Below, piece after piece: positions 8,678 to 16,467 of a stretch of 64,000 nucleotides of DNA; positions within the stretch are counted from its first letter, which is position 1; each line of letters opens with the position of its first letter. The notes below the pieces were generated by a model that saw only the letters and a list, made by a program, of their open reading frames with translations, had not been told where the DNA came from and searched no databases. Position numbers and translations under genes: made by a program. The stretch is from DASQDN01 sp963825845 (GTDB lineage Bacteria; Acidobacteriota; Terriglobia; Bryobacterales; Bryobacteraceae), in the NCBI GenBank assembly GCA_963825845.1, contig CAWGVL010000014.1:1-64000 (forward strand), in the 5' to 3' direction.

Positions 8678-9689
8678 ACCCTTTTACGGCAACGCTGCGG
8701 CGCTCGAGACGCTTTCGCAGATGATTCGCCGCGACCGAATTCCGCAGACGATCCTTCTCAGCGGTCCGGAGGGCATCGGTAAGGCGACTCTCGTGCGGCG
8801 ATTCGCCGCGGAACTCCTGGGGGATCGGGACAAGATCGAGCACGATGACCTCAGCCTGCCTGAGAATGTCGCGACCACAGCCGAACGGGAGAAGTTGCCG
8901 GCCGACAAGCGTTCGGACGATCCCCTGTCGTTCGCCTCGCATTTGGACTTCGTCACATTCCCGCCCGATGGGCCGTTGCGGCAGATCTCCATCCAGCAGA
9001 TGCGGCTTTTGAAGGAGCGCGCGCAGTTCGGGCCTCTCCGGGGCAAGCACCGTATCTTTCTCATCGACCATATCGACCGGGCGAACGAGCAGGCGGCAAA
9101 TTCACTGCTGAAGATCCTCGAAGAGCCGCCGGCACACTTGCTGCTCTTCATGACGGCCGAGAATGCCTACGATCTGCTCCCGACGATCCGTTCGCGATCG
9201 CTGATCTTGGGGATGTCCCCCCTTTCCTCGGACGAGATGGGCGCATTCATGCGCGACCGGGCGCTGAAGGATTCCCAACGTCGTGTAGCGCTTGCAGGGG
9301 GCAGTCCGGGTGTCGCGGTGACTCTGGACCTCGATGCATACGATAAACGCCGCTCAGCCATGATTGCGCTCCTGCAGGCCGCCTCCGGCGTTCAGCCATT
9401 CGGCACGTGGGCCCGGGTGTCGGAATCGCTAGGTCGGACCGATAAGCTGGAAAACCACCTCAACGTGCTGTATACACTGCTTGAGGACGTTCTCTACTTG
9501 CAAACGGCGTCAGGAGAGATTCGAAACAGCGACGTCCGGAACGATCTCGACGCCATCGCCCGCCAGGTGAGTTTCGAGTGGCTACGGTCTGCCGTGCGAA
9601 AAGTAGATGAACTTATTGAGTTCCTGCGCCGTAATATCCAGAAATCGATCGCCTTGGACGCACTCGTTGCCGAATTGCGAAGCATCTGA
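8670..9689 (+). CDS. holB: DNA polymerase III delta-prime subunit
   Basis: Clamp-loader subunit. GTG start 8670 overlaps the tmk end. Seen: GPEGIGKATLVRRFAAEL (P-loop), IFLIDHIDRANEQAANSLLK (Walker B-like, with ID in place of the usual acidic DE pair, usual for inactive or weak delta-prime ATP sites), then ILEEPPAHLLLFMTAE and IRSRS. The zinc-finger cysteines of E. coli delta-prime are not obvious. At 339 residues the length is normal. It follows tmk and precedes hfq. Confidence 0.9.
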   Translation: MFEPFYGNAAALETLSQMIRRDRIPQTILLSGPEGIGKATLVRRFAAELLGDRDKIEHDDLSLPENVATTAEREKLPADKRSDDPLSFASHLDFVTFPPDGPLRQISIQQMRLLKERAQFGPLRGKHRIFLIDHIDRANEQAANSLLKILEEPPAHLLLFMTAENAYDLLPTIRSRSLILGMSPLSSDEMGAFMRDRALKDSQRRVALAGGSPGVAVTLDLDAYDKRRSAMIALLQAASGVQPFGTWARVSESLGRTDKLENHLNVLYTLLEDVLYLQTASGEIRNSDVRNDLDAIARQVSFEWLRSAVRKVDELIEFLRRNIQKSIALDALVAELRSI

Positions 9690-9724
9690 CGATCGTGTGA
9701 TACAAGTAGATACCGGAGACAATC

Positions 9725-10027
9725 TTGGAGGCAAGTAACCGAAAGCTGATCCGTCCGTCTTTGACAGATGTGAAAGAACCCAAGGAGCAGGTCGTTCGGA
9801 AAACGCAGCCAAAGAAGCCAATCCCACCCGACCAGACCAACGCCGAAAACTTTTACTACATCAAACAGATGCAGTCGAAGACTCCCATGACCATCGTTTT
9901 GAAGGATGGAGAAATCCTTCACGGCGTGATCGAGTGGTATGACAAAGCGAGTTTGAAAGTGAACCGCGACGAAGGGCCGAACCTGCTGGTTTACAAGTCC
10001 AACATTAAGTATATGTACAAGGCCTGA
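9725..10027 (+). CDS. hfq: Hfq-like Sm-fold RNA chaperone (TTG start)
   Basis: A 100-residue protein with a 40-residue basic, disordered N-terminal extension, followed by an Sm domain: NFYYIKQMQSKTPMTIVLKD, GEILHGVIEWYDKASLKVNR (Sm1) and LLVYKSNIKYMYKA (Sm2). Enterobacterial Hfq has the Sm2 signature YKHAI; here it reads YKSNI, so the K-H pair of the uridine pocket is altered. Start is TTG 9725, supported by GGAG 6 bases upstream; no ATG or GTG lies near the Sm domain. No gene follows before the hairpin at 10044, so it ends the operon. Confidence 0.85.
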   Translation: MEASNRKLIRPSLTDVKEPKEQVVRKTQPKKPIPPDQTNAENFYYIKQMQSKTPMTIVLKDGEILHGVIEWYDKASLKVNRDEGPNLLVYKSNIKYMYKA

Positions 10028-10043
10028 GGGCCGGACAAAACAG

Positions 10044-10087
10044 AAAAGCCTGCGCGTTCCGGTATGGGGGCGCAGGCTTTTGATTTT
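10044..10087. terminator. Strong bidirectional intrinsic terminator
   Basis: Perfect 11-bp stem AAAGCCTGCGC / GCGCAGGCTTT (10045-10055 with 10070-10080), 14-base loop, flanked by A-rich on the left and TTTTGATTTT on the right. It sits between hfq (plus) and the convergent hypothetical gene (minus). It can end both transcripts because the T tract exists on each strand. Confidence 0.9.
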
Positions 10088-10100
10088 AGAACGATTGTTG

Positions 10101-10532
10101 CTACTCTTGCTCTTCGCTGAGCCGGGCTTGCGCTTCGCTCAGAACTTCTTCACCGAGGATCTGGCAGCCGATCTCACGCATGACTTCGCCGGCCTCGTTG
10201 ACTTTGCCGACCAGCTTGATTGCGGTGAGATGTCCCATCCGGTACTCGCTGAGCGTCAGCCGGCGGCAGGCACGCATACGGATCGGCCGCATGGCGAAAT
10301 CTTCGCACGGCATCAGGATGTACGTCTCGTCGAACCCGAGTTCGACTCCCGTGTCAGGAACCTCCGCGTAAATCATCGCCGTCAGCCCTATCTGAACGAA
10401 ATTGACGCGACGACCGTCCGTTTCCGGGAAGAGCGCCCACAACTCGCGCTCGGTCTCGATGTACTCGTCAAAATTGAATGTCGCTGGCAGCGGAAACGCT
10501 GCGTTGGGCTCGATGAATGTGTACTCTGACAC
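10101..10532 (-). CDS. Hypothetical acidic protein, about 143 aa
   Basis: No family recognised. Acidic, soluble-looking protein with no signal peptide or membrane segment. Notable stretches are FNFDEYIETERELWALFPE, VNFVQIGLTAMIYAEVPDTG and a C-terminal helical tail ending RLSEEQE. GTG 10532 is selected over the longer frame because AGGAGG lies 8 bases upstream of it and nothing comparable precedes the longer start. The gene is monocistronic, convergent to hfq and shares its terminator. Codon use resembles its neighbours. Function unknown. Confidence 0.72.
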   Translation of the reverse strand: MSEYTFIEPNAAFPLPATFNFDEYIETERELWALFPETDGRRVNFVQIGLTAMIYAEVPDTGVELGFDETYILMPCEDFAMRPIRMRACRRLTLSEYRMGHLTAIKLVGKVNEAGEVMREIGCQILGEEVLSEAQARLSEEQE

Positions 10533-10619
10533 GGTACTACCTCCTGAGGCGACGGCAACTTCTACAGGAAAAGCCGCTGTTCGCATCTACTCCTTAAAGC
10601 GAAATACGGAATCACTTTC

Positions 10620-10643
10620 GATCAGGATTTTGAGATCCTGGTC
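10620..10643. repeat. Inverted repeat upstream of the 10101-10532 gene
   Basis: GATCAGGAT-TTTGAG-ATCCTGGTC: 9-bp arms with one G-T wobble and a 6-base loop, about 90 bases upstream of the GTG 10532. No T tract follows on either strand, so an operator-type site is more likely than a terminator. The rest of 10533-10842 (about 310 bases) holds only the two divergent genes' leaders; I see nothing else in it. Confidence 0.45.
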
Positions 10644-10842
10644 AGGTAACTTTTACCGTAACATAAGAGACCAGACCAACCTCATCTTTTGCCTCTAGTC
10701 ACTTGACGTGTAATAGATCGGCGGAGATGCAAGAAACTATTACCTTTCAGCCTCAAACCACGATGAAATTCCTTCAATGTTTCACCGTGACGCACTCCGG
10801 GTGGTAGACAAGTTGCAACGACAAACGCTGGAGGAGATGCAT

Positions 10843-11013
10843 ATGTCCTTTGGCTTGTATCTCTTAGGATTTGCCCTGCTGATTATCGGAATCGCCTACG
10901 GGGCTCACATGGCCCACGTACCAACGCACTGGATCATTGTAGCCGTAATTACACTTATAGGCATCGGCATCATGACCGGGGTTTCTCGGACGCGCATGCG
11001 TGACCCATACTGA
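10843..11013 (+). CDS. Small two-helix membrane protein, 56 aa
   Basis: MSFGLYLLGFALLIIGIAYG then a histidine-containing loop (HMAHVPTHW), a second hydrophobic helix (IIVAVITLIGIGIMTGV) and a basic tail RTRMRDPY. ATG 10843 is favoured because GGAGGAG ends 6 bases upstream; an ATG two codons earlier would have no spacing. Predicted inner-membrane protein of unknown function. It ends 5 bases before the cca start, so the two are likely co-transcribed. Confidence 0.7.
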   Translation: MSFGLYLLGFALLIIGIAYGAHMAHVPTHWIIVAVITLIGIGIMTGVSRTRMRDPY

Positions 11014-11018
11014 GTGGT

Positions 11019-12334
11019 GTGAGCGATCGAGGATTTGCCGATTCGATTATCGAACGTTTGCGGTCGGCTGGTTTCCAGGCCTATCTGGTCGGTGGCTGCG
11101 TCAGGGATCTCCTTCTGGAGAACGATCCGAAGGACTTTGACGTTGCTACCGACGCAACTCCATCGCAAATCCTTGAACTGTACCCCTCCGCACAACAGGT
11201 TGGCGCTCATTTCGGCGTGATTGTCATTCAAAATGTCGAAGTCGCGACCTTTCGCAGCGATCACTCATACCAGGATGGCCGCCGCCCTGAGAAGGTCCAC
11301 TTCGAAACGAATCCAAAACAGGACGCGCTGCGCCGCGATTTCACGATCAACGCGTTGTTCCTGGACACGTATACCAATGAAATTCTTGACTTTGTAGGCG
11401 GGCGCGCTGATCTGGAGAACGGCGTAATTCGAGCCATCGGCGACCCGCCGCAGCGATTCCGGGAAGACTACCTCCGCATGCTCCGGGCGGTCCGCTTCGC
11501 GGCTCGCTTGGATTTCGAATCGAACCCAAAACGGCCGAAGCAATCCGCGAGATGAGCCCGTTCGTCCAATACGTGGCTGCCGAGCGTGCCCGCGATGAAC
11601 TCGTTCGCATTCTGGTCGAAGGTGGCGCAAAAACTTGGGTTCGTTTTGCTGGACGAGCTCGGCCTACTAGAGGTGCTACTTCCAGAGGTCGCCCGTATGA
11701 AGGGAGTTCAGCAGCCGCCGGAGTTCCACCCCGAAGGCGACGTTTGGACTCACACTTTGATTATGCTCGATGGTCTGCGCAACCCTTCCCGGCCCTTGCG
11801 ATGGGCGTCCTTCTCCACGATGTCGGGAAGCCTCCGACATTCCGGGTCGCCGACCGGATCCGGTTCGACGGCCACGTGCAGGCAGGCGTCGAGATCGCTC
11901 ATCGCATCCTCACGAGGCTGCGGTTTTCAAACGACGACATCCGTCAGGTGGAGGCGTTGATCGCAAACCATATGAAATTCAAGGATGCTCCCAAGATGAA
12001 GGAAAGCACCCTGAAGCGATTCATGCGGCAGCCTTCGTTTGAGGAGCATATGGAGTTGCACCGGCTGGACTGCTCGTCGAGCCATAACATGCTCGACAAC
12101 TACGATTTCATCCGGGGAAAGCAGGAGGAGTTCGGACATGAGCAGATTGCCCCGCCTCCGCTACTTACGGGAAAAGACCTGATTGCAGCAGGGTATAGGC
12201 CGGGGCCGTGGTTCTCGCAAGTGCTCGCAGCGGTGGAAGACGCCCAGCTAGAGGGCCGCATCTCCTCAAAATGTGCAGCGCTCGAATTAGCCGCGGCTAT
12301 GAGCGCGCAAGCTTCGGAACCAGCATCCACTTAA
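11019..12334 (+). CDS. cca: CCA tRNA nucleotidyltransferase / HD-domain polymerase (three frameshifts)
   Basis: Class II nucleotidyltransferase that builds or repairs tRNA 3'-CCA ends (poly(A) polymerase relative). Seen: LVGGCVRDLLLENDPKDFDV with catalytic DxD, RRDFTINAL, GDPPQRFREDYLRMLRAVRF, then an HD domain PEGDVWTHTL and GVLLHDVGKPPTF. Frame changes near 11518 (AA where AAA is needed), 11629-11633 (A5 where A4 is needed) and about 11780-11800 (within a C/T-rich run). Correcting them gives one full-length protein, so indel errors are the likely cause. GTG start at 11019. Its 3' end overlaps convergent sixA. Confidence 0.85.
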
Positions 12335-12785
12335 GAACGCCCCGAGGCTGAATCCCGAACTGGTCGACATCGATTCGCACTACGGCACCTTTTTTGAAAT
12401 CGACCATCAATGCGGGAGTGCCGAGCAGGTACGCCGTACAGCGGCTCATGAACGGCTCGTGGCTGGCAAACATGACGCAGTCGGCGCCGCGATGTACTGA
12501 TCGGATTTCCTGCCAAAGATCCTGTGGGTCAGCTTCAGGGGTGAGTGCATTTGACAGCAGCAAGTCGTCTTTGAATCCGAGAATCTCCTTCGCGATCTCG
12601 GCCGACTCCTTCGCCCTTACATAGGGACTCGACACAATGAAGCCCAACTTCACACCCGCTGCCGCAACGGTTTTGATCGTGTCCCGAAGCTTCCGCCGTC
12701 CTTCTTCGGTCAGCGGCCGGTCGGCATCCTGCCCCGTGGGAGAATCATTATCCGCGATGCCATGTCTGAGGAGATAGAGTTCCAT
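12297..12785 (-). CDS. sixA: SixA-like phosphohistidine phosphatase
   Basis: Histidine phosphatase superfamily: LYLLRHGIADND (catalytic RHG), RPLTEEGRRKLRD, SSPYVRAKESAE and ASHEPFMS with the second catalytic histidine. About 162 residues, the compact SixA size without the larger phosphoglycerate-mutase insertions. E. coli SixA dephosphorylates histidine-phosphotransfer domains. ATG 12785 is chosen; a TTG four codons upstream is possible. Convergent with cca, overlapping its last 38 bases. Confidence 0.88.
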   Translation of the reverse strand: MELYLLRHGIADNDSPTGQDADRPLTEEGRRKLRDTIKTVAAAGVKLGFIVSSPYVRAKESAEIAKEILGFKDDLLLSNALTPEADPQDLWQEIRSVHRGADCVMFASHEPFMSRCTAYLLGTPALMVDFKKGAVVRIDVDQFGIQPRGVLKWMLVPKLARS

Positions 12786-12826
12786 GAGGTTTGGCAACCT
12801 AATTTGCCATACTGGATATTCCGCTC

Positions 12827-14014
12827 ATGCATCGCGCTGCGTTCTATCTGGCCTGCGGGTCCTCCGTAGCTTCGCTCGTATCCATAGCCGCTTGCCAGAT
12901 CCTGATGGGAGCCGCGCTGGGCGCCATTCTGATTTCGCGTGAGCGCTTGCGCTTGCCTCCGATCGCATTACCGCTCGGCCTATTCGTACTTTGGACACTA
13001 ATTGCGGTGGCAGTATCGGATGACCCGCGAGCGGGTCTGTCACAGGTGAAGAAGTTCTTCGTGTACCTGATGCTGCCGATCATCTTCACAGCCATCCGTC
13101 GCACGGAAGATATCCGGCATCTGATCTGGTGGTGGGCGGCTGCGGCATCCCTGAGCGGTTTGCTGTGGAGTTTCGTCCAGTTCTGGACGAAAAGACAAAA
13201 ACGCGCTCGCACGAACAGCGATTTCTATCTGGTCTACGTGGGCGACCGGGTCACGGGTTTAATGAGCCACTGGATGACGTTTGGCGCGGTACAGATGACG
13301 GTCTTATCGCTGTTGCTATCTGTGCTCCTGTTCAGCCGGCCGCCCCGATACCGATGGCCGGCAATTGCGGCGGTCGCAGTGATTTCCGCTTCTATCGCGA
13401 TCGGATGGACGCGGAGCGTTTGGCTTGCAACAGCCATCGCTGTGATGTATCTGGTTGCCATATGGAGACCCAAATACCTACTGCTGACTCCGCTTCTGCT
13501 GATCGTGGGCTGGTGCATCGCTTCCGCATCGGTTCGAGCGCGGGTTATCTCGATCTATCAGCCTCACGGAGACCTCGACTCAAATCTGCACCGGAACATC
13601 ACCCGCAGGGTCGGCATCGAGATGATCGAAGCCCATCCTACGGTTCAGCATCGGCCAGAGATGCCGGGCAAGGAGTTCAATCGATACCTGCCACCGGACA
13701 TCAAGAAGCCGCTGCCGCACGGATTCTACGGTCACCTCCACAATGTGTATCTTCAGCTTGGGGCTGAGCGTGGCATCCCGGCTCTGATCGCCTTCTTGTG
13801 GATGATCGGCAAGATGCTCACCGACTGGTGGAGACGCGCACGATCCTATGTCACCGCCGAAAACCGAGCCATCCTCCACGGGTGTATCGCAGCAGTGGTG
13901 GCTATTCTGTTCGAAGCTTTGTTTGAGCACAATCTTGGAGACAGTGAGGTTCTCACAATCTTCTGGGTTGTCGTTGCCTGGGGATATTGCGCGTGGCAGG
14001 AGGCGGAGGCATGA
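12827..14014 (+). CDS. O-antigen ligase/polymerase-like (Wzy/WaaL) membrane protein
   Basis: 395 residues with about ten hydrophobic segments and one long periplasmic loop between late helices (about residues 235-300). The loop holds the block HGFYGHLHNVYLQLGAERG, the H-N-x-Y-L-Q-x-x-x-E-x-G hallmark of the Wzy_C/O-antigen ligase family. Such proteins join O-antigen to lipid A-core or polymerise O-units at the periplasmic face. Immediate downstream overlap with an SDR gene (ATGA) suggests an operon. Confidence 0.82.
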   Translation: MHRAAFYLACGSSVASLVSIAACQILMGAALGAILISRERLRLPPIALPLGLFVLWTLIAVAVSDDPRAGLSQVKKFFVYLMLPIIFTAIRRTEDIRHLIWWWAAAASLSGLLWSFVQFWTKRQKRARTNSDFYLVYVGDRVTGLMSHWMTFGAVQMTVLSLLLSVLLFSRPPRYRWPAIAAVAVISASIAIGWTRSVWLATAIAVMYLVAIWRPKYLLLTPLLLIVGWCIASASVRARVISIYQPHGDLDSNLHRNITRRVGIEMIEAHPTVQHRPEMPGKEFNRYLPPDIKKPLPHGFYGHLHNVYLQLGAERGIPALIAFLWMIGKMLTDWWRRARSYVTAENRAILHGCIAAVVAILFEALFEHNLGDSEVLTIFWVVVAWGYCAWQEAEA

Positions 14015-14703
14015 CGGTTATCCTCGCGGGGGGCTCAGGCGGACTCGGTTCAGCAACGGCGCGAATGCTCGCGGCAGAAGGACTCGATCTGGTGATCAGC
14101 TACAAATCGAATCGCGAGCGCGCGGAAAAGCTTTCTGAAATCGGACGCATCGTGCAGGCAGACTTATCCTTTGCGGAGGATCGAGGCCGGCTGCTCGATG
14201 CCGCCGAAAGCTTCTATGGATTGGTGATCTTTAGCGGAGCTGCCGTAAGGATGCTCGATTTCGAGACCGCGTGCACTGCCTCTTTCCAAACCAACTTTCT
14301 GGGACCTGTTGCGTTGGCCAGAGAGGCGGCGGATCGGATGAAGTCCGGCGGAACCCCAGGGGCGATCATCCTCATCTCGACCATGCAAGCCGTCGTGCCG
14401 TTTACGGAATCGACCGCCTATGCCGCGCAAAAGGCGGCCCTGATCCATGCCGGCCGGATCCTTGCGAAAGAGTGCCGCGGGAAGACCGGAATCCGCGTGA
14501 ACGTGATCTGCCCGGGCGTCAATCAGGCTGGCATGGCTGAGGCGAGTATCGCCTCGGGAAAGTATAGAAAGTATCTGGAGGACGACGTCATCCCACGATA
14601 TGGCCGTGCCGAAGACGTCGCCCGCGCCGTCCGGTTCTTCCTTGAACGGGACAACTACATCACCGGACAAGTGCTCACCGTCGATGGCGGCCTCACGCTT
14701 TAG
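14011..14703 (+). CDS. Short-chain dehydrogenase/reductase, FabG-like
   Basis: Classical SDR of 230 residues: N-terminal LAGGSGGLGSATARML (glycine-rich NAD(P) loop), ISTMQAVVPFTESTAYAAQK (catalytic S, YxxxK), RVNVICPGVNQAGM and the C-terminal YITGQVLTVDGG typical of FabG-like enzymes. ATG 14011 is picked since GGAGG lies just upstream and it overlaps the ligase stop. Substrate is unknown; the neighbour suggests cell-envelope sugar or lipid chemistry, which is inference. Confidence 0.88.
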   Translation: MTVILAGGSGGLGSATARMLAAEGLDLVISYKSNRERAEKLSEIGRIVQADLSFAEDRGRLLDAAESFYGLVIFSGAAVRMLDFETACTASFQTNFLGPVALAREAADRMKSGGTPGAIILISTMQAVVPFTESTAYAAQKAALIHAGRILAKECRGKTGIRVNVICPGVNQAGMAEASIASGKYRKYLEDDVIPRYGRAEDVARAVRFFLERDNYITGQVLTVDGGLTL

Positions 14704-14705
14704 CT

Positions 14706-14969
14706 TCAGAGCTTTCGCATGACCTCCGCCGCTTCCGTGTCTTCGATGACCGGAGTGACGGTGAATTGCAGGAGGTCCAGCCAATGAGCCGTCCATTCAT
14801 GCAAAGCCTTGGCGCTATCGGTTTCGGCCAAGACAAAGCCCATCCCGGGGGCGTGCCATCTCCCGAGCATCTTTACACCGCTGGGCGGTTGGGCTCCTGT
14901 TTCGAGGAAACGGGCGGTTGCGTTCTTTTGATGGTCGGGTCGCACTGACCACGTCACCATGAATTTCAT
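14706..14969 (-). CDS. DUF3303 family small protein
   Basis: 87 residues starting MKFMVTWSVRPDHQKNATAR with the later GVKMLGRWHAPG and FVLAETDSAKALHEW. This matches the DUF3303 pattern (dimeric alpha-beta barrel-like small proteins common in Acidobacteria and other soil bacteria). Function unknown. ATG 14969 is preceded by AAGGAGGG at good spacing, which rules out the longer upstream extension. Convergent with the SDR, 2 bases apart. Confidence 0.85.
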   Translation of the reverse strand: MKFMVTWSVRPDHQKNATARFLETGAQPPSGVKMLGRWHAPGMGFVLAETDSAKALHEWTAHWLDLLQFTVTPVIEDTEAAEVMRKL

Positions 14970-15027
14970 GTGTGTTGCCCTCCTTTTTGGAAAGGAGGCA
15001 AGCATATCAAACCTGCAACCTCGACGT

Positions 15028-16425
15028 TCAGCAGGGATCCTTTCCGCATCCGGTGGTATACGGAATCAGGTCCGGGTTGATGCCTTTGCGAATATCCGCG
15101 GCCCAGAGTTTGTACTTTTCGCTCTCCTGATTGATCTGCGCACATCGGTCCAGGAATTTCGCTACCGACTCCCGCTCACCCCAGTCGACGAGAGAGCGTG
15201 CCAGACTCATGTCCATCTGCATGAAACGGAGTTCGGCAGAACCGGGCGGGTCAACTGCTGCCAGCAGGTGCTGCACAGCCGTGCGTCGATCACCTCTGTG
15301 AAGCGCCAGTTTCCCCACATTCATGTTGGCCTCGAACAGCGACTGACGGTATCGCGGATGATCCGGATGCCGTTTGACTAACGTCAGATATTCGCGGCTG
15401 CGGTCATCGGCGGCTGCTCCATTACCTCCGTACATCTCGCGATTGATCAGCATCGGCAGCAGGTCCAAGCGATCGTCTTCGGTGGCGTTTTTCAAGAGGT
15501 CCTCCGGACGGCCTCCCCGACGTAGGATGTCACCGAAGTTCCGGTGGGCTTTGAAACGGTCCAGCAGGACGCGGTGCAGTTGCGCAAGGCGGGAATCCGG
15601 CTGTAACGCGATCCCTCGTTCTATGTACTGTTTGCCCAACGCAAAGGGATCGAAGTCAACGTGGCCCTCCCTGTACAGTCGTTCGGCCTCCATCAGGCGC
15701 CGCCCAGTAAACAGGAGCAACTCGGCATTCGAAGTCTCATCCAGTTTGCGGCGAACGGACTGAGCATACGAGCCGTGCGCGTCGGACAGACTAACACTGC
15801 GGATGACTCCGCCTTGCAGCGGACCCCGGGATCCAAGGAGGGCTTCATAGTAAACACCGGCGAGCAGGTGATTCCATATCTTCTCGTTCGAATCCTTAGC
15901 TTGCCTCTCCAGAATCATCTTCTCTGCGATCTGCTTGTCGTCCGACGCGATGTAACGGACTGCGAGACTGGTAACGTCCTTGCCGCCTGCTTCAAGGCGC
16001 GCCATCCAATGCCTCTTCCCTAGTTCATAGCCTTTGCGATCAACAGCAGGGTCGGGGATGAACCATACAATGCGAGCGCCCGGTTCATTCTTCTCATGAT
16101 CGATTGCCCAGAGCAGGTGCCGATTCAGCTTTGGCCAGTCTTTTCTCGCTAAGTAGTGGGCGAAAAGCTGCTCTCGTTTCTCCACGTCACCGGGATTCGC
16201 TCTCAGCTCCGATTCGAGCTTTGCCGCTTCGCCGCTTGTCATATTCCGCGCGCGCTCGTATTGAGCGTGCGACTTCGCCTCTTCCGCCCTTCGCTGGTCC
16301 GCACTTCGATGCATAAGCTCATTCATCGTCGGCTGGCCGGGTGCGCGGGTTTCCGTAGTGGGCCTGCGGCAGGACGAGATTCCAAGTGACATGAATACGA
16401 TTGCAAGCAAAAGACGGCGCCGCAT
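15028..16425 (-). CDS. TPR-like lipoprotein
   Basis: N-terminal signal with lipobox LGISSC (cysteine at residue 19), so predicted to be lipid-anchored. The remaining 445 residues are helical and contain tetratricopeptide-like repeats, e.g. LESELRANPGDVEKREQLFA, GIALQPDSRLAQLHRVLLD and YLTLVKRHPDHPRYRQSLFE. No catalytic motif. TPR lipoproteins generally scaffold envelope complexes; the partner here is unknown. Same strand and 42 bases downstream of mfd. Confidence 0.8.
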   Translation of the reverse strand: MRRRLLLAIVFMSLGISSCRRPTTETRAPGQPTMNELMHRSADQRRAEEAKSHAQYERARNMTSGEAAKLESELRANPGDVEKREQLFAHYLARKDWPKLNRHLLWAIDHEKNEPGARIVWFIPDPAVDRKGYELGKRHWMARLEAGGKDVTSLAVRYIASDDKQIAEKMILERQAKDSNEKIWNHLLAGVYYEALLGSRGPLQGGVIRSVSLSDAHGSYAQSVRRKLDETSNAELLLFTGRRLMEAERLYREGHVDFDPFALGKQYIERGIALQPDSRLAQLHRVLLDRFKAHRNFGDILRRGGRPEDLLKNATEDDRLDLLPMLINREMYGGNGAAADDRSREYLTLVKRHPDHPRYRQSLFEANMNVGKLALHRGDRRTAVQHLLAAVDPPGSAELRFMQMDMSLARSLVDWGERESVAKFLDRCAQINQESEKYKLWAADIRKGINPDLIPYTTGCGKDPC

Positions 16426-16467
16426 ACCTATGTTGTTATCACGAATTCCCGCAGAATGTTCCGGCGC

